DNA of 64,000 nt from Budorcas taxicolor (GCF_023091745.1 NC_068915.1:33720001-33784000), one strand, 5' to 3'; shown: positions 22,146 through 34,471, numbered from the stretch's first letter. Translations and numbers: made by a program. The notes: generated from the letters alone by a model not told the origin.

Positions 22146-22440
22146 TTATTATTTCACTTTTTCATTCAACATAAAATATATTGTGTCTGATATGTGCCAA
22201 TTACTTCCATGGTTATAGAGATGTAAAATACGTATCTTCATGTCATGTGTCACTGAGAGAATAAACTTAATCTGGTCCTGAGCGTATGGTCCTGAGGAAG
22301 TGGGAAATAAAGAACAAATGTTTATTTTATAGGGAGTGGTGCCAAGAATAAGATCTATTAAATGGGTGTCACTTATGAAGGACAATGGACAAACACTGAG
22401 ATTTTAAAGAGGATGGCGCACCAAAAGTCAGATCAAGAGG
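22146..22440 (-). repeat. L2 LINE, antisense, diverged
   Basis: 'ttcattcaacataaaatata', 'ttgtgtctgatatgtgccaa' and 'ggttatagagatgtaaaata' follow the reverse L2 3' end (ttcattcaacaaatatttat, actatgtgccaggcactgt, ctggggatacaa). Sequence to about 22440 may continue it. Confidence 0.5.
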
Positions 22441-22943
22441 TTTCTAAAGATAAACCTTTTATCCTTCACAAGTTTTTGAAGGACTACCCTGGCGATAAGT
22501 TTTACCAAATCAAAGGTTACTGACTAGAACTGACAGGGGAGAACATTCTGTATTCAGGGGCTCTTTTTTTTTTTTTTAATACAATGAACAAAGGATCCAA
22601 AATGAATGTAAGGATATATATCCGGTCTTCCAGATACACTATTTCACACATAACATCCAGTTTATACTGCTATGAGTGAATCCAAAGTGCTGAATTTGGG
22701 TGGTGTTCAAGTAGAAGATTAGTAATTACTACAAGCATATCTATATGCATATAAAGTTACCTACACACAGATATTAAGCTTTTAACACACAATAAAAAGT
22801 GCATTATTTGAAAAGGTAAACAGTTAGAAAATCTCATTTTCAAAGGGAGATATATTAGGTAAACTAGCAATGTCAATGTATGTTTTCAACCACAATGTTT
22901 ACTGAGGACAGCTTAGGCTAACACAATATAACTGCAGACCTGT
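22441..22943. other. Unassigned sequence
   Basis: No gene seen. A T run lies at 22565-22579. Confidence 0.5.
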
Positions 22944-23176
22944 AACAAGTGAAAAGGGCTTTCCTGCTGGCTTAGACAGCAAAGAATCTGCCTGCAGTGT
23001 GGGAGACATGAGCTCTATCCCTGTGTTGGGAAGATCCCGTGGAGAAGGGAACGGCTATTCACTTCAGTATTCTTGCCTGGAGAATTCTATGGATAGGGGA
23101 GCCTGGCAGGCCACAGTTCAGGGGGTTGCAAACAGTTGGACATGACTGGGCAACTAACACAACAACAAGTTAAAAA
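22944..23176 (+). mobile_element. Bov-tA SINE with TSD
   Basis: The element proper is 22957-23163: head 'ggctttcctgctggcttaga', body 'cttcagtattcttgcctgga', tail 'gttggacatgactgggcaac'. The flanks AACAAGTGAAAAG (22944-22956) and AACAAGTTAAAAA (23164-23176) match at 11 of 13 positions, giving the TSD. Confidence 0.92.
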
Positions 23177-24282
23177 GAAGAGTCTTTTCTTTTCAACATT
23201 ACTTAACGAAGTGAAACTGATTTTTTACTTCATCAGCTTAGGAAAAACATTACCATAGAGATGATCTATTTTTAAAAGGAATATCAAAACTGTACTTGAC
23301 ACTTTGTACTCCATCACTTTCTAAGTTAGAACTGATTGATAATTTACACATCAAGGAGACAACCACTGTAGAAAAATGCACTGTAAGAAAATATAACAAT
23401 TGCTCTTGTACAATAAGTTGGTTCTATTAATTATGTCACCCAAAACATATTTCATCTCTTGAATGTTCCATCTCAGGAGAAAGTATGACCCATTTATTAA
23501 ATATAGAAACCAGCATTAATGTTACATATATCTATGTTTCTTCATAATCCAAAGCCACATCATTTTGGTTCTATTTGCAAAATATTCCTATTATTTTCTC
23601 ATTTCTCTTTCTAGTCCATATCATTGCTCAAGATACTTTAATATCTTATTTGACTGTCACAGTGACCTCTACTGCTCTCTTTCATTTAAGTAGTATATTC
23701 TGCACTGGTACCAGGACTGTTTTAACCATATATGGATCTCATTGTATTAATGATGTTCAGACACCTTTAGAGGCTTCTAGTGTTGATTTAAAACATATTT
23801 TTTTTAGCAAAGCATTCAGGACACTTCAGATTCCAACACCAATCTATATTTTTTACTTGATCTTAGAGCAGGTTCTCTTTGGCATATGTACAACAAACAG
23901 TTGACTTATTATTCTTAAATACTGTTTACATCAAGACCTAGAAGATTTCATTCAGTAAGTAAAACATTCTAAAATGTCATTTCTCTTCATCCACCAAAGA
24001 TCAGTTCACACATTAATACTGGTCCTCCCAGAATTATTCCAGTTTCCTTGTACTGTGCTCATTCTTACTGGGTTTAACTACGTTATGTACATTACTTCCT
24101 TTGAAAAGATGAGGTTGGGGGTTGGCTACTCTCAGTGTTGTCCTAATGACTTTCTGTGGGGGGCTGGTTTTTCCTTTTGTTGGAGAGAGAATAGGATATT
24201 TCCCATTCAGAGAGTACGTGATGTCAATAGAGGGTGATCAGTATCAAAGTCCATAGGTTAAGACCACTTATATACTAACAAG
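23177..24282. other. Mostly unassigned; possible old L2 at 23560-24110
   Basis: No gene seen. About 23560-24110 has the pyrimidine-rich texture of the L2 coding region ('agcaaagcattcaggacact', 'ccagtttccttgtactgtgc'), but the match is weak. The 109-codon frame at 23575-23904 probably reflects this texture rather than a gene. Confidence 0.4.
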
Positions 24283-25619
24283 AAAGCACTACGTTACACA
24301 GCAAAAGAAACCAAAATGAAAAAATCAGCCTGTGGAATGGGAGAAAATATTTGCAGATTATGAGACCAATAAGGGCTTAACTTCCAAAATACACAAACAG
24401 CTCATACAACTCAAAAAAGAAGCAACCTATTAAAACCTATAGAAAGGGTGTGGGGCAGAAAAACAGACATTTTCCCAAAGAAGAACCACAGATACCAACA
24501 GACATAATGAAAAGATGGTCAACATCACTATTTAACAGAGAAATGCAAATGAGAGCTACAATAAAGTTCCATTTCACACCAGTCAGAATGGGCATCATTA
24601 ATAAGTCTACAAATAACAAATGCTGGAGCAGATGTGGAGAAAAGGGAATCCTCCTATACTGTCAGTGAAAATATAAACTGGTGCCGATACTGTAGAAAAC
24701 TGTGGATCCTCCCCAAAAAACTAAAACAAAAACATATTATCTAGAAAATCCACTCCTAATATATATCCAGGTAAAACAATAATTCAAAAAGATATATGCA
24801 GATCTATGCTTACAGCAGCACTATTCACGAAAGCCAGGACATGGAAGCAACCTAAATGTACATCAACAGATGAATGGATAAAGAAGCTGTGGTACACATA
24901 TACAAAGGAACACTGTTCAACCATAAAAAGAACAAAATAATGCCATTTGCAGCAACATGGATGCAACTAGAGACTATCATACTAGAGTAAGTAAGACAAA
25001 GACATGTCTCATTTGCTCCCACTTATATGTGTAATCTAAAAAAATGACACAAATGAACATATCTGTGACACAGAAAGAGAATCATGGACATAGGGAATAG
25101 ACTGGTGGTTGCCAAGGGGTAGGGGTTTGGGGGAGGAAGGCAGTGGGAAGCTGGAGTTAGCAGATGTAAGCTTTTACGAATAGAATGGATGAATGACAAA
25201 GTGTTACTATATAATACAGATAATTATATTCACTATCCTATAATAAGGGCTTCCCAGGTGGTGCTAGTGATAAAGAACCTGCCTACCAATGCAGGAGACA
25301 TAAGAGATGATGATTCAGTTCCTGGTCTGGGAAGATCCCTTGGAGGAGTGCATGGCAACCCACTCCAGTATTCTTGCCTAGAGGATCCCATGGTCAGAGG
25401 AGCCTGGTGGGCTATAGTCCCTACGGTCTCAAAGAGTTGGACACGACAGAAGCAACTTAGCATTCACAGATCCTATGATAAACCATAATGGAAAAGAATA
25501 CAAAAAGGAATGTTCATATACATATAGATATAGAGAGGTGTAATTGAATCATTTTGGTGTACAGAAGTAATTGACACAAATTGTAAATCAACTATACTTC
25601 AATTAAAAAAATAAAATTG
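24283..25619 (+). mobile_element. L1 LINE, ORF2 C-terminus and 3' UTR
   Basis: A 5'-truncated L1 starting in ORF2 after RT: 'acacagcaaaagaaaccaaa', 'atgggagaaaatatttgcag', 'tgctggagcagatgtggaga'. A 72-codon frame (24450-24668) keeps the C-terminal cysteine-rich region (NKCWSRCGEKGILLYC). The 3' end is 'gtaaatcaactatacttcaa' followed by an A-rich tail. A Bov-tA interrupts the 3' UTR at 25247-25469. Confidence 0.9.
25235..25481 (+). mobile_element. Bov-tA SINE inside L1, with TSD
   Basis: The element proper is 25247-25469: head 'gggcttcccaggtggtgcta', body 'catggcaacccactccagta', tail 'gagttggacacgacagaagc'. The TSD ATCCTAT(A/G)ATAA (25235-25246 and 25470-25481) is made of L1 3'-UTR sequence, so the SINE arrived after the L1. 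Confidence 0.95.
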
Positions 25620-26588
25620 TATTCTCATAAGAAAAAATAAGCTTTCAAGGGAAATAAAGATAGCACCAGGTTAAAAGGCTGGATTTTACATTCAGAGTTA
25701 CAGTTATTTTCCAATAAAAACAATTCATGTGTTCTCTCAAGAAAATTTTCATACTCCCTGATGGGCAAGGTAAGAGATCTGGAGACCCTTTTACTATTTG
25801 TGTGTGATGAGAAAACAGCTCTTTCTCATCCCTTATAAGAAGATAACAACAACACACTTTAAGACCCTGCATTAAATATTCATATCTTTTAGTAAGTGAT
25901 AGAATTCAAGTGGGATAATTGTTTCCTGGGATGTGATTTCTCTTGGGTAACTATAGAAAAACTACTTGTTTTCTCCTGGGATCTGTTCATTCGCAAGCTC
26001 TAAGCATGTCTATCGCATGGTTCCTTTCCCTCATGCTCTCTTGTTATCTTCCTCCATTAGGCACAATTACTCGGTTACTGCCACCAAATTACCATCAATT
26101 AATATCAAACTGAGAAAACAACCAGATTTTTACTCACTAAAAGTTGGGGAAAAATACCTCCAAGAATTTGACCAGTGTTCAGTAAATGCTTAAAGTTAGC
26201 TACACCATCTTGTAACTGTATCCATTTAACAGAACTGTATATTTATCCTTCCAAAGTAACTAAATCTGCTGTCCTTTTTTCTCTTAAATAACTAAAATTT
26301 CCTCATTATTTTTAGTTAGAATTAAAAGATTTATAATATCAAGATGAACATAGTAACTGAAAATACTCCTCCAAAAAAGAAGAGAGATCTCATAATGACT
26401 GTCATTAACAATGTCACAAAATGAAGACACCTCTCAGACATACTTAGAATTTCTAAAATTATATCCTTCAATGTAGTGGATACATCTCACAATTTAAGAG
26501 TCATCTGAGCTTGAAATTCAGATTAATAAATTACCTGTTGGATGACAGGAAAAGTTATATAACTTTCAATACTTTTAATAATTATCTA
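25620..26588. other. Unassigned sequence
   Basis: No gene or confident repeat seen. Short frames at 25645-25872 and 25966-26193 show no known family. Confidence 0.5.
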
Positions 26589-26644
26589 GGCGGGCTATAG
26601 TCCATGGGGTTGCAAGAGTTGGAAATGACTTAGCAATGAACAAC
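26589..26644 (+). mobile_element. Bov-tA 3'-end stub
   Basis: 'cgggctatagtccatggggt', 'tgcaagagttggaaatgact', 'tagcaatgaacaac'. Only the last ~55 bp of a Bov-tA-like SINE remain. Confidence 0.75.
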
Positions 26645-27392
26645 AAACCACTGATACATGTCCTATTTCCTCTCCAGGATGTTCATAAAGATAAAATAAT
26701 GTAAAGACATTTTATAAAATATAAGAATATTTCCAGTGCTACTTGTATTCGATATGGTTACTGACTTTAAGTAGATGATTTTTATTATTCTAACCTGTGG
26801 AGTATTTCACATTTGGAACTGACCTAGAGGTGTATTTTCCAATTGATATTTCACAGTTGTCAGAACTTCATAAAATAGTAATATAGCATTCCTACAGATA
26901 AAAGGGAAGTGAAGTTAAAGTACTAATTAAGAAACTTGATATTAAGCAAAAGAGAGAAAACTATAGAGTTTTTTTTGCTATTAGACCTGTTTTGCAAGAA
27001 ATACTAAAAAGAGTCCTATGTGAGGAAATGAACAGATACAAGACAATAATTGAACCCATGTGAAGAAATAAAATTACCAGGAAAGATAAGGAAAGATAGG
27101 GAAATCACAAACATCGTAAAAATGTTTTTTTTGCTTTAATATCAGTATCAAATATAAAAGTAAATGCAAAAAGCAATTATAAAACTATATTGATGGATTG
27201 TGACTTATAAAGATGTAATGTTTATGATGGTAACAGCACTTAGGCATAGGAGACAGAGATGTATGTTCTGTGTACTCCTAAAATAAAGTTGGTATTACCC
27301 AAACAAGATCATTTTAAGTGAAGATGTTAATTGTAATCACTAGGGCATCCATAAGAATATAGTAAAAAGAAAGCGGGGGTGGGGAAATTACA

Positions 27393-29918
27393 TACTAGAC
27401 AAATATCTATCACAAAGAAGGCAACAACTAATGCTGAAGAAGCTGAAGTTGAACAGTTCTATTAAGACCTACAAGACCTTCAAGAACTAACCAAAAACAA
27501 ACAAACAAAAACTGTCCTTTTCATCATAGGGGGCTGGAATGCAAAAGTAGGAAGTCAAGAAATACCGGGAGTAAAAGGCAAGTTTGACATTGGATTATAA
27601 AATGAAGCAGGGCAAAGGCTAACAGAGTTTTGCCAAAAGAATGCACTGGTCACTGCAAATACCTTCTCTTCCAACAACACAAGAGACAACTCTACACGTG
27701 GATGTAATCAGATGGTCAATACTGAAATCAGACTGTTTATATTATTTGCAGCCAAAGACAGAGAAGCTCTATAAAGTCAGCCAAAACAAGACTGGGAGTT
27801 GACTGTGGCTCAGATTATGAACTCCATATTGCAAAATTCAGACTAAAATTGAAGGAAGTAGGGAAAACCACTAGACCACTCATATATGACCTAATTCAAA
27901 TCCTTTATGATTATACAGTGGAAGCAACAAATAGATTCAAGGGATTAGATCTGATAGAGTGCCTAAAGAACCATAGATGGAGGTGTGTAACACTGTATAG
28001 GAGTTGGTGATCAAACTATCCCCAAGAAAAAGAAATGCAAAAAAGCAAAATGGTTGTCTGAGGAGACCTTGTAAATAACTGAGAAAAAAAGACAAAAGGG
28101 AAGATATACCTATATGAATGCAGAATTCCATAGAATAGAAAGGAGAGATAAGAAAGCCTTCTTAAGTGGACAATGCAATGAAATAGGGGAAAACAACAGA
28201 ATGGGAAAGACTATAGCCTCTTCAAGAAAATTAGAGATACCAAGAAAACCAGAAATTCCTGAGCATTTCATGAAAAGAAGGGCACAATAAAGGACAAAAA
28301 TGGTATGGGCCTAACAGAAGTTGAAGATATTAAGAGGTGGCAAGGATACACAGAAGAATTTTATGAAAAGGGTCTTAAAGACCCAGATAACCATGATGGT
28401 GTGATCACTCATCTAGAGCCAGATATCCCGGAATGTGAAGTCAAGTGGGCCTTGGGAAGCATCACTACAAACAAAGCTAGTGAAGGTGATGGAATTCCAG
28501 CTGAGCTATCTCAAATCCTTAAAGATAATGCTGTGAAAGTGCTGCACTCTATATGCTGCAAATTTGGAAAATGCAGCAGTGGTCACAGGACTGGAAAAGG
28601 TCAGTTTTCATTCCAATCCCAAAGAAGGGCAATGTCAGAGAATATTCAAAATACCACACAATTGCACTTATCTCATATGCTAGCAAGATAATACTCAAAA
28701 CCTTTCAAGCTAGGCTTCAACAGTACATGAGCCAAGAACTTCCAGATGTAAAAGCTGGGTTTAGAAAAGACAGAGGAAACAGAGATCAAATTGCCAACAT
28801 CCACTGGATCATAGAAAAAGCAAAAGATTTCCAGAAAAACATGCATTTCTGCTTCATTGACTACACTAAAGCCTTTGACTGAGTGGATCACAACAAACTA
28901 TGGAAAATTCTTAAAGAGAAGGGAATACCAGACCACGTTACCTGCCAGCTGAGAAATCTGTATGCAGGTCAAGAAACAATAGTTAGAACCAGTCATGGGA
29001 AAAATGACTGGTTCAAGATTGAGTAAGGAGTGTGTCAAGGCTGTATATTATCACCCTGCTTATTTAACTTATATGTAGAGTGCACCATGCAAAATGCCAG
29101 GCTGAATAAAGCTCAAGCTGGAATCAAGATTGCCAGGAGAATCATCAATAATTTCAGATATACAGATGACACCACCCTCACGGCACACTAAAGAGCCTCT
29201 CGATGAAGATGAAATAGAAGGATGAAAAATCTGGCTTAAAATTCAACATTCAAAAACTAAGATCATGGTATCTGATCCATCACTTCATGGTAAATAGATG
29301 GGGAAACAATGGAAACAGTGACAGACTTTATTTCCTTGAGCACCAAAATCACTGCAGATGGTGACTGGAGTCATGAAATTAAAAGACGCTTGTTCCTTGG
29401 AAGAAAAGCTATGACGAACCTAGACAGACTATTAAAAAGAAGAGTCATCACTTTTCCAACAAACGTCTGTCTAGTCAAAGCTGTGGTTTTTCCAGTAGTC
29501 ATTACAGATGTGAGTTGGACCATAAAGAAGGCTAAGTGCTGAAGAACTGATACCTTTGAACTGTAGTGCTGGAGAAGATTCTTGAGAGTCCCTTAGACAG
29601 CAAGGAGATCAAACCAGCCAATCCTAAAGGAAATCAACCCTGAATATTCACTGGAAGGACTGGTGCTGAAGCTCCAATACTTTAACCACTTGATGGGAAG
29701 TGCCAACTCATTGGAAAAGACCCTGATGCTGGGAAAGACTGAGAGCAGGAAGAGAAAAGGGGGCAACAGAAGATGAGATGGTTTGATGACATCATTGGCT
29801 CAATGGACATGGGCCTGAGCAAAATCTGAGAGATAGTGAAGGACAGGGATGCTTCTCATGGTACAGTTCATGGGGTCACAAAGAGGTGGACGTGACTGAG
29901 CAACTGAAAAACAACAAA
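27393..29918 (+). pseudogene. BovB (RTE) LINE, large decayed copy with endonuclease and RT remnants
   Basis: BovB encodes a single polyprotein with an N-terminal AP-type endonuclease and an RT. This copy starts within the endonuclease ('ctggaatgcaaaagtaggaa' near 27533; 'tgactgtggctcagattatg' near 27802) and runs to the true 3' end ('acgtgactgagcaactgaaa'). RT pieces are visible in separate frames: 28305-28691 (TTNKASEGDGIPAEL), 28553-28882 (AGFRKDRGNRDQIANIHWII, then CFIDYTKAFD and a stop) and 29309-29542. The catalytic YADD is changed to YTDD (near 29160), and part of the frame just after it is deleted. Several stops and frameshifts make it dead. It interrupts the old L1 between ORF1 and ORF2. 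About the first third of BovB is absent. Confidence 0.93.
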
Positions 29919-30176
29919 TGGATTAATAGAAGAATAAAAAAGGCATATGACATACAGATAAAGATATCAAAATGGTAGATATAAATCCTACCTTATTATT
30001 AATTATATTAAATATAAATTGGCTAAACACTCCAATCAAAAGGCAGTGAATACCAAAACAGTTTTAAAGAAACAAAGAAACCAGGATCCAACTATATGCT
30101 ATCTATGATTCTCACTTTATATTAAAAAACACAAACAGTTTGCAAACAAAAAGATGGAAAATATATATATACCTTA

Positions 30177-30720
30177 TGTGGTGGTTTATGTGTCAGTCTT
30201 ACTGATATTTCATGTAAAGCTGCACTTGGTGTTTCTGTCAAGTTATTTTGAATAACAAAATATTTTAAATCAGAACACTGAGTAAAGCAAATAGTCCTTG
30301 ATGTGAATGGGCTTCATCCAATTAGTCAAAGGCCTATATAGAGCAAAAACACTAACTATCCCCCATGTAAAAAAAATCCTCCCTGCTTTATGACCTATGA
30401 ACTGACTTATCAGTTTTATTTCAGCCTTTAAATTCAAACTGAAATACTGGCTTTTCCTGTGATGCAAACTGCCAGCCTTTCAACTGAAACTGTACTATGA
30501 GTGCTTCTGGTTCTTAAGTCCTTGTTTCAGACTGGATCTAAACCATGAACTATCCTAGGTTCCAGCTTACCAACCAATTTACTCTGCAGATCTTGGGATC
30601 TACCAGCCTCCATAACTGTGTAATCCAATTCCCTGTAATAACTACATATATATAATGTGTAATACAACTTGGCTCTTAGATCTGATTGCTCTGTTTCTCT
30701 GGAGAATCCTGACTAATACA
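30177..30720 (+). mobile_element. Solo LTR of ERVL type (MLT2-like)
   Basis: A 544-bp unit starting TGTGGTGG and ending TAATACA, with TG...CA termini. Diagnostic words are 'gggcttcatccaattagtca', 'gcctccataactgtgtaatc' and the 3' end 'ctgtttctctggagaatcct', 'gactaataca'. The internal retroviral part and second LTR are gone, leaving a solo LTR. It is an ancient eutherian endogenous retrovirus relic with no coding sequence. It sits inside L1 ORF2. The 5-bp target duplication is not clear, which fits its age. Confidence 0.8.
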
Positions 30721-30978
30721 CTATGCAAAAAGCAACCAAAAAGAGAAGTAGTTGTTATATGAATATCAGATCAAATAGACTTAAAAACAAAAATGTTATG
30801 AGACCCAGAAGAATGTTTTTAAACAACAAAAGTATAGATCTATCAAGAAAACAGCAATTACAAATATATGCACCCCACAACACACTTTCACCAAGAAAAA
30901 ACTGGCAGAATTGTAGGGAAAAAGTAATAACTTAAAAGTAGTAGTGACTTCACTTTAAGCAGAAATTGAACAAGGAAA

Positions 30979-31770
30979 TGTCCTGTTTACCTCAGATTGG
31001 GACTTGAACACGTCCTGGAACTCAAACCCAGCCAAACCTATGGTACCTGGTTTCAGGAAATAATTAACTCTGGTTTTTGATGTCTCATCACAGAAAGAAT
31101 TCAGTGAGAGACAAAGTGATAGGTAAGAAGTGGATTTATTCAGAGAGAAACATACTGCACAGATAGACTGTGGGCCATCCCATTGCAGAGGGTGAGTGCA
31201 GAGACCTGGAAGTGTTTTTGTAGTTTTTGTTGGCGGAGTACTATCCTAGACTAATGAATGGGATGATTATTCCAGCTATTTTGGGAAGGGGTGGGTATTT
31301 CCAGGAACTGGGCCACCACTAACTTTTTGGTCTTTTGAATGTGTCTTGGACGCTCCAATATTTTGGCCACCTGATGTGAAGGGATAACTCATTAGAAAAG
31401 ACCCTGATGCTGGGAAAGATTGAAGGTAGGAGGAGAAGGGTATGACAGAGGATGAGATGGTTGGATGGCATCACCAACTCAATGGACACGAGTTTGAGCA
31501 AGCTCCGGGAGTCAGTGATGGACAGGGGATTCTGGCGTGCTGCAGTCCATGGGGTCACAAAATGTCAGACACAACTGAGCAACTGAACTAACTGGAACTG
31601 TCTCGGCGCCTCTGGGTATGTTATTTAGCTTGCTAATTGAGGATCAAGGTCTAGTGGAAGTTGGCTTGTCTGCCATCGTGGACCCATTTGACTCTAACCA
31701 GTTTATGTTGTGTCCTTGGGCTATGTCATTCTTTCAAAAGTTGTGCCCTGACCCCTTCCCTCCTGTTTCA
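30979..31770 (-). mobile_element. Solo LTR of ERV1 type, ruminant-like, minus orientation
   Basis: On the minus strand it starts TGAAACAGGAGGGAAGG and ends AACAGGACA. It carries an AATAAA polyadenylation signal (31135-31140, reversed), followed by a 'ttgtctctcactgaattctt' R/U5-like segment, as in gammaretrovirus-like LTRs. A 4-bp duplication GAAA (30975-30978 and 31771-31774) brackets it, the size expected for ERV1. A BovB tail is inserted at about 31351-31592, so the LTR itself is about 550 bp. It has no coding capacity and lies inside old L1 ORF2. Confidence 0.75.
31351..31592 (+). mobile_element. BovB 3' end inside the ERV1-type LTR
   Basis: 'gctccaatattttggccacc', 'aaaagaccctgatgctggga', 'catggggtcacaaaatgtca', ending 'gagcaactgaactaa'. 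A 5'-truncated BovB tail of about 240 bp. LTR sequence continues on both sides (ttttggtctttt before; gaactgtctcggcgcctctg after), which orders the events: LTR first, BovB second. Confidence 0.9.
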
Positions 31771-32649
31771 GAAAGGAAGGACTTGAAAAACACTACATGT
31801 GAACTAGACATAAAAGGAAACTATAAAACACTTCACCCAACACAGCAGAGAAACATTCTTCTCAAGTGCACAAGGTATTCTCTAATAGACCTGGTTTTAG
31901 ACCATAAATATACCTCTCTACATTCATAATTATTGAAATCATTCAAAATATGTTCTTCTACCAGAAAAAAATTAAAAATCAATAACAAGAGGATATTTTC
32001 AAATATGTAGAAATTAAATAACACATTCATAAATAATCAGTGAGTTAAGGAAGAAATCACATGGGAAATTTAAAAACAGCATGAGATTAATGTAAATGAA
32101 AACACAGCATATTAAATACATATGAGATACAGCAAAAACAGTGCTTATAAGAAAACCTGTAGCTGTAAATGCCTGTTTCAAAAAAAAAAAAAAAAAAAAA
32201 GATCACAAAGCAATGCTTAAAAGAAGCTGGAAAAAGAAAACACAATTAAATTCAAGGTTAGCAAAATAAAGGAAATAAAAATGACAAGAGGGAAATAAAA
32301 TAGAAAATAGAAAAGCAAAACTTAAAAAAGATCAACAAATCCAAAAGTGTGTTCTTCAAGAAGATCAGCAAAATTGTCAAACCTTTAGCAAGAGTGACTA
32401 CACTAAAATTGGCAAATTATAAGTTAGGAAGTGCATCATCATAAATCTTACAGAAATAAAAGTAACTATAGGGAAATACTATAAACAATTGGATGCCAAA
32501 ATTTATACCATCTAGGTTAATGGAAAAATACCTTGAAAGACACAAACCACCAAATCTGATGGAAGAAACTGAAACTCTCAATGAACAAGTAAAAAAAACA
32601 CCATCTGAGTTAGTTTTTTTAAAACCCTCTTGCAAGACCCAAAAATATC

Positions 32650-33966
32650 CCCAAAGAAAGGCAATGGCCAAATAATGCTCAAACTACTGCGCAATTGCAC
32701 TCATCTCACATGCCAGAAAAGTAATGCTTAAATTACAAGCCAGGCTTCAGCAATACATGAACCATGAACTTCCAGTTGTTCAAGCTGGTTTTAGAAAAGG
32801 CAGAGGAACCAGACATCAAATTGCCAATATCTGCTGGATCATGGAAAAAGCAAGACAGTTCCAGAAAAACATGTATTTCTGCTTTATTGACTATGCGAAA
32901 GCCTTTGACGGTGTGGATCACAATAAACTATGGAAAATTCTGAAAGAGATGGGAATATCAGACCACCTGACCTGCCTCTTGAGAAACCTGTATGCAGGTC
33001 AGGAAGCAACAGTTAGAACTGGACATGGAAAAACAGACTGGTTCCAAATAGGAAAAGGAGTATGTCAAGGCTGTATATTGTCACCCTGCTTATTTAACTT
33101 ACATGCAGAGTACATCATGAGAAATGCTGGGCTGGAGGAAGCACAAGCTGGAATCAAGATTGCCGGGAGAAATATCAATAACCTCAGATATGCAGATGAC
33201 ACCACCCTTATGGCAGAAAGTGAAGAGGAACTAAAGAGCCTCTTGATGAACGTGAAAGAGGACACTGAAAAAGTTGACTTAAAGCTCAACATTAAGAAAA
33301 CTAAGATCATAGCATCCGGTCCCATCAGCTCATGGCAAATAGATGGGGAAACAGTGGAAACAGTGTCAGACTTTATTTTTCGGGGCTCCAAAATCACTGC
33401 AGATGGTGATTGCAGCCATGAAATTAAAAGACGCTTACTCCTTGGAAGGAAAGTTATGACCAACCAAGATAGCATATTCAAAAGCAGAGACATTACTTTG
33501 TCAACAAAGGTCCGTCTAGTAAAAGCTACGTTTTTTCCAGTGGTCATGTATGGATGTGAGAGTTGGACTATAAAGAAAGCTGAGCGCCAAAGAACTGATG
33601 CTTTTGAACTGTGGTGTTGGAGAAGACTCTTCAAAGTCCTTTGGACTGCAAGGAAATCCAATCAGTCCATCCTAAAAGAGATCAGTCCTGAATATTCATT
33701 GGTAGGACTGATGTTGAAGCTGAAACTGCAATACTTTGGCCACCTGATGCGAAGAGCTGACTCATTTGAAAAGACCCTGATGCTGGGAAAGATTGAGGAC
33801 AGGAGGAGAAGGGGATGACAGAGGATGAGATGGTTGGATGCCATCACCGACTTGATAGACATGAGTCTGGGCAAACTCCAGGAGTTGGTGATGGACACGG
33901 AGGCCTGGCATGCTGTGGTTTATGGGGTCACAAAGAGTCGGATGTGACTGAACGACTGAACTGAAC
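32650..33966 (+). mobile_element. BovB LINE, 5'-truncated, RT to 3' end
   Basis: The insert starts about 32650 ('aaagaaaggcaatggccaaa') in the RT N-terminal region and ends at the BovB terminus ('gaacgactgaactgaact', 33948-33966). It is clearly better preserved than the copy at 27393-29918. It interrupts the old L1 upstream of the L1 RT domain. Confidence 0.95.
32724..33818 (+). pseudogene. BovB reverse transcriptase fragment, 364 codons open
   Basis: The open frame carries RT core motifs in order: AGFRKGRGTRHQIAN (21-35), CFIDYAKAFD (53-62, first catalytic aspartate), GVCQGCILSP (112-121) and LRYADDTTL (154-162, catalytic YADD intact). The C-terminal connection (SWTIKKAERQRTDAFELWCWRR) and FGHLMRRADSFEKTLMLGKIE follow. 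It ends at TGA after DRRRRG, where the minus-strand copy at 43.2 kb continues RRGRQRMRWLDGITDSMDMSLSEL; a single C-to-T change of CGA would give this stop. Upstream, a TAA lies about 50 nt before the first ATG. There is no endonuclease domain or promoter, so it is a retrotransposon fragment and not a host gene. Confidence 0.93.
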
Positions 33967-34044
33967 TATCATACTGAAACAATTCAAATATAAAAATAAT
34001 GATAGATTAAGTATGATATGATTATTAACAGATTATTACAATCC

Positions 34045-34137
34045 CCATGGGGATTCTCCAGGAGCTTGCAGAGCCACACTCCATGGTTTCAAAGAGTGGG
34101 ACACAACTGAGCGCCTAGGCACAGCACACAACACACT
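34045..34137 (+). mobile_element. Bov SINE remnant with internal loss
   Basis: 'ccatggggattctccagg' at 34047-34064 is followed by 'actccatggtttcaaagagt' and 'gggacacaactgagcgccta', with a gcacagcacac tail. The middle of the unit is missing. The 33967-34044 stretch between BovB and this piece is unassigned. Confidence 0.7.
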
Positions 34138-34471
34138 GATAACAAACCTAGACAAAGACTTTGAAAATAACTACAGGTTAACAGTCTTTATGAACACAGG
34201 TGTTAAAATCTGTCAAAGTACTAACAAATCAAATCTAACAACATACAAAATAATTATATACCTTGACCTAGTATGATTTATCCAGGAATGCAAAAGTGCT
34301 CTAATATAGAAAATTCAATTAATAGAATAAAGCATATTGCTAGAATAAAGAAGAAAATCTACACAATCATCTCAATAGATAAGAGAAAGTATTTAATTCC
34401 AATAACTTTTCATAATAGAAGTATTCAAGGCAGTAGGAACAGAAGGAAATGTCCACAACCTTCCTAGATAT

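Noticed and set aside
23575..23904. A 109-codon frame as a membrane protein gene
   Set aside because: The hydrophobic look comes from T-rich DNA. No family, splice signals or promoter are visible, and the texture fits a decayed L2.
32724..33818. A 364-codon frame as a novel reverse transcriptase gene or retron-like system
   Set aside because: It is an ordinary BovB fragment with the BovB tail directly downstream. It has no endonuclease domain, no promoter and is nested in an L1.
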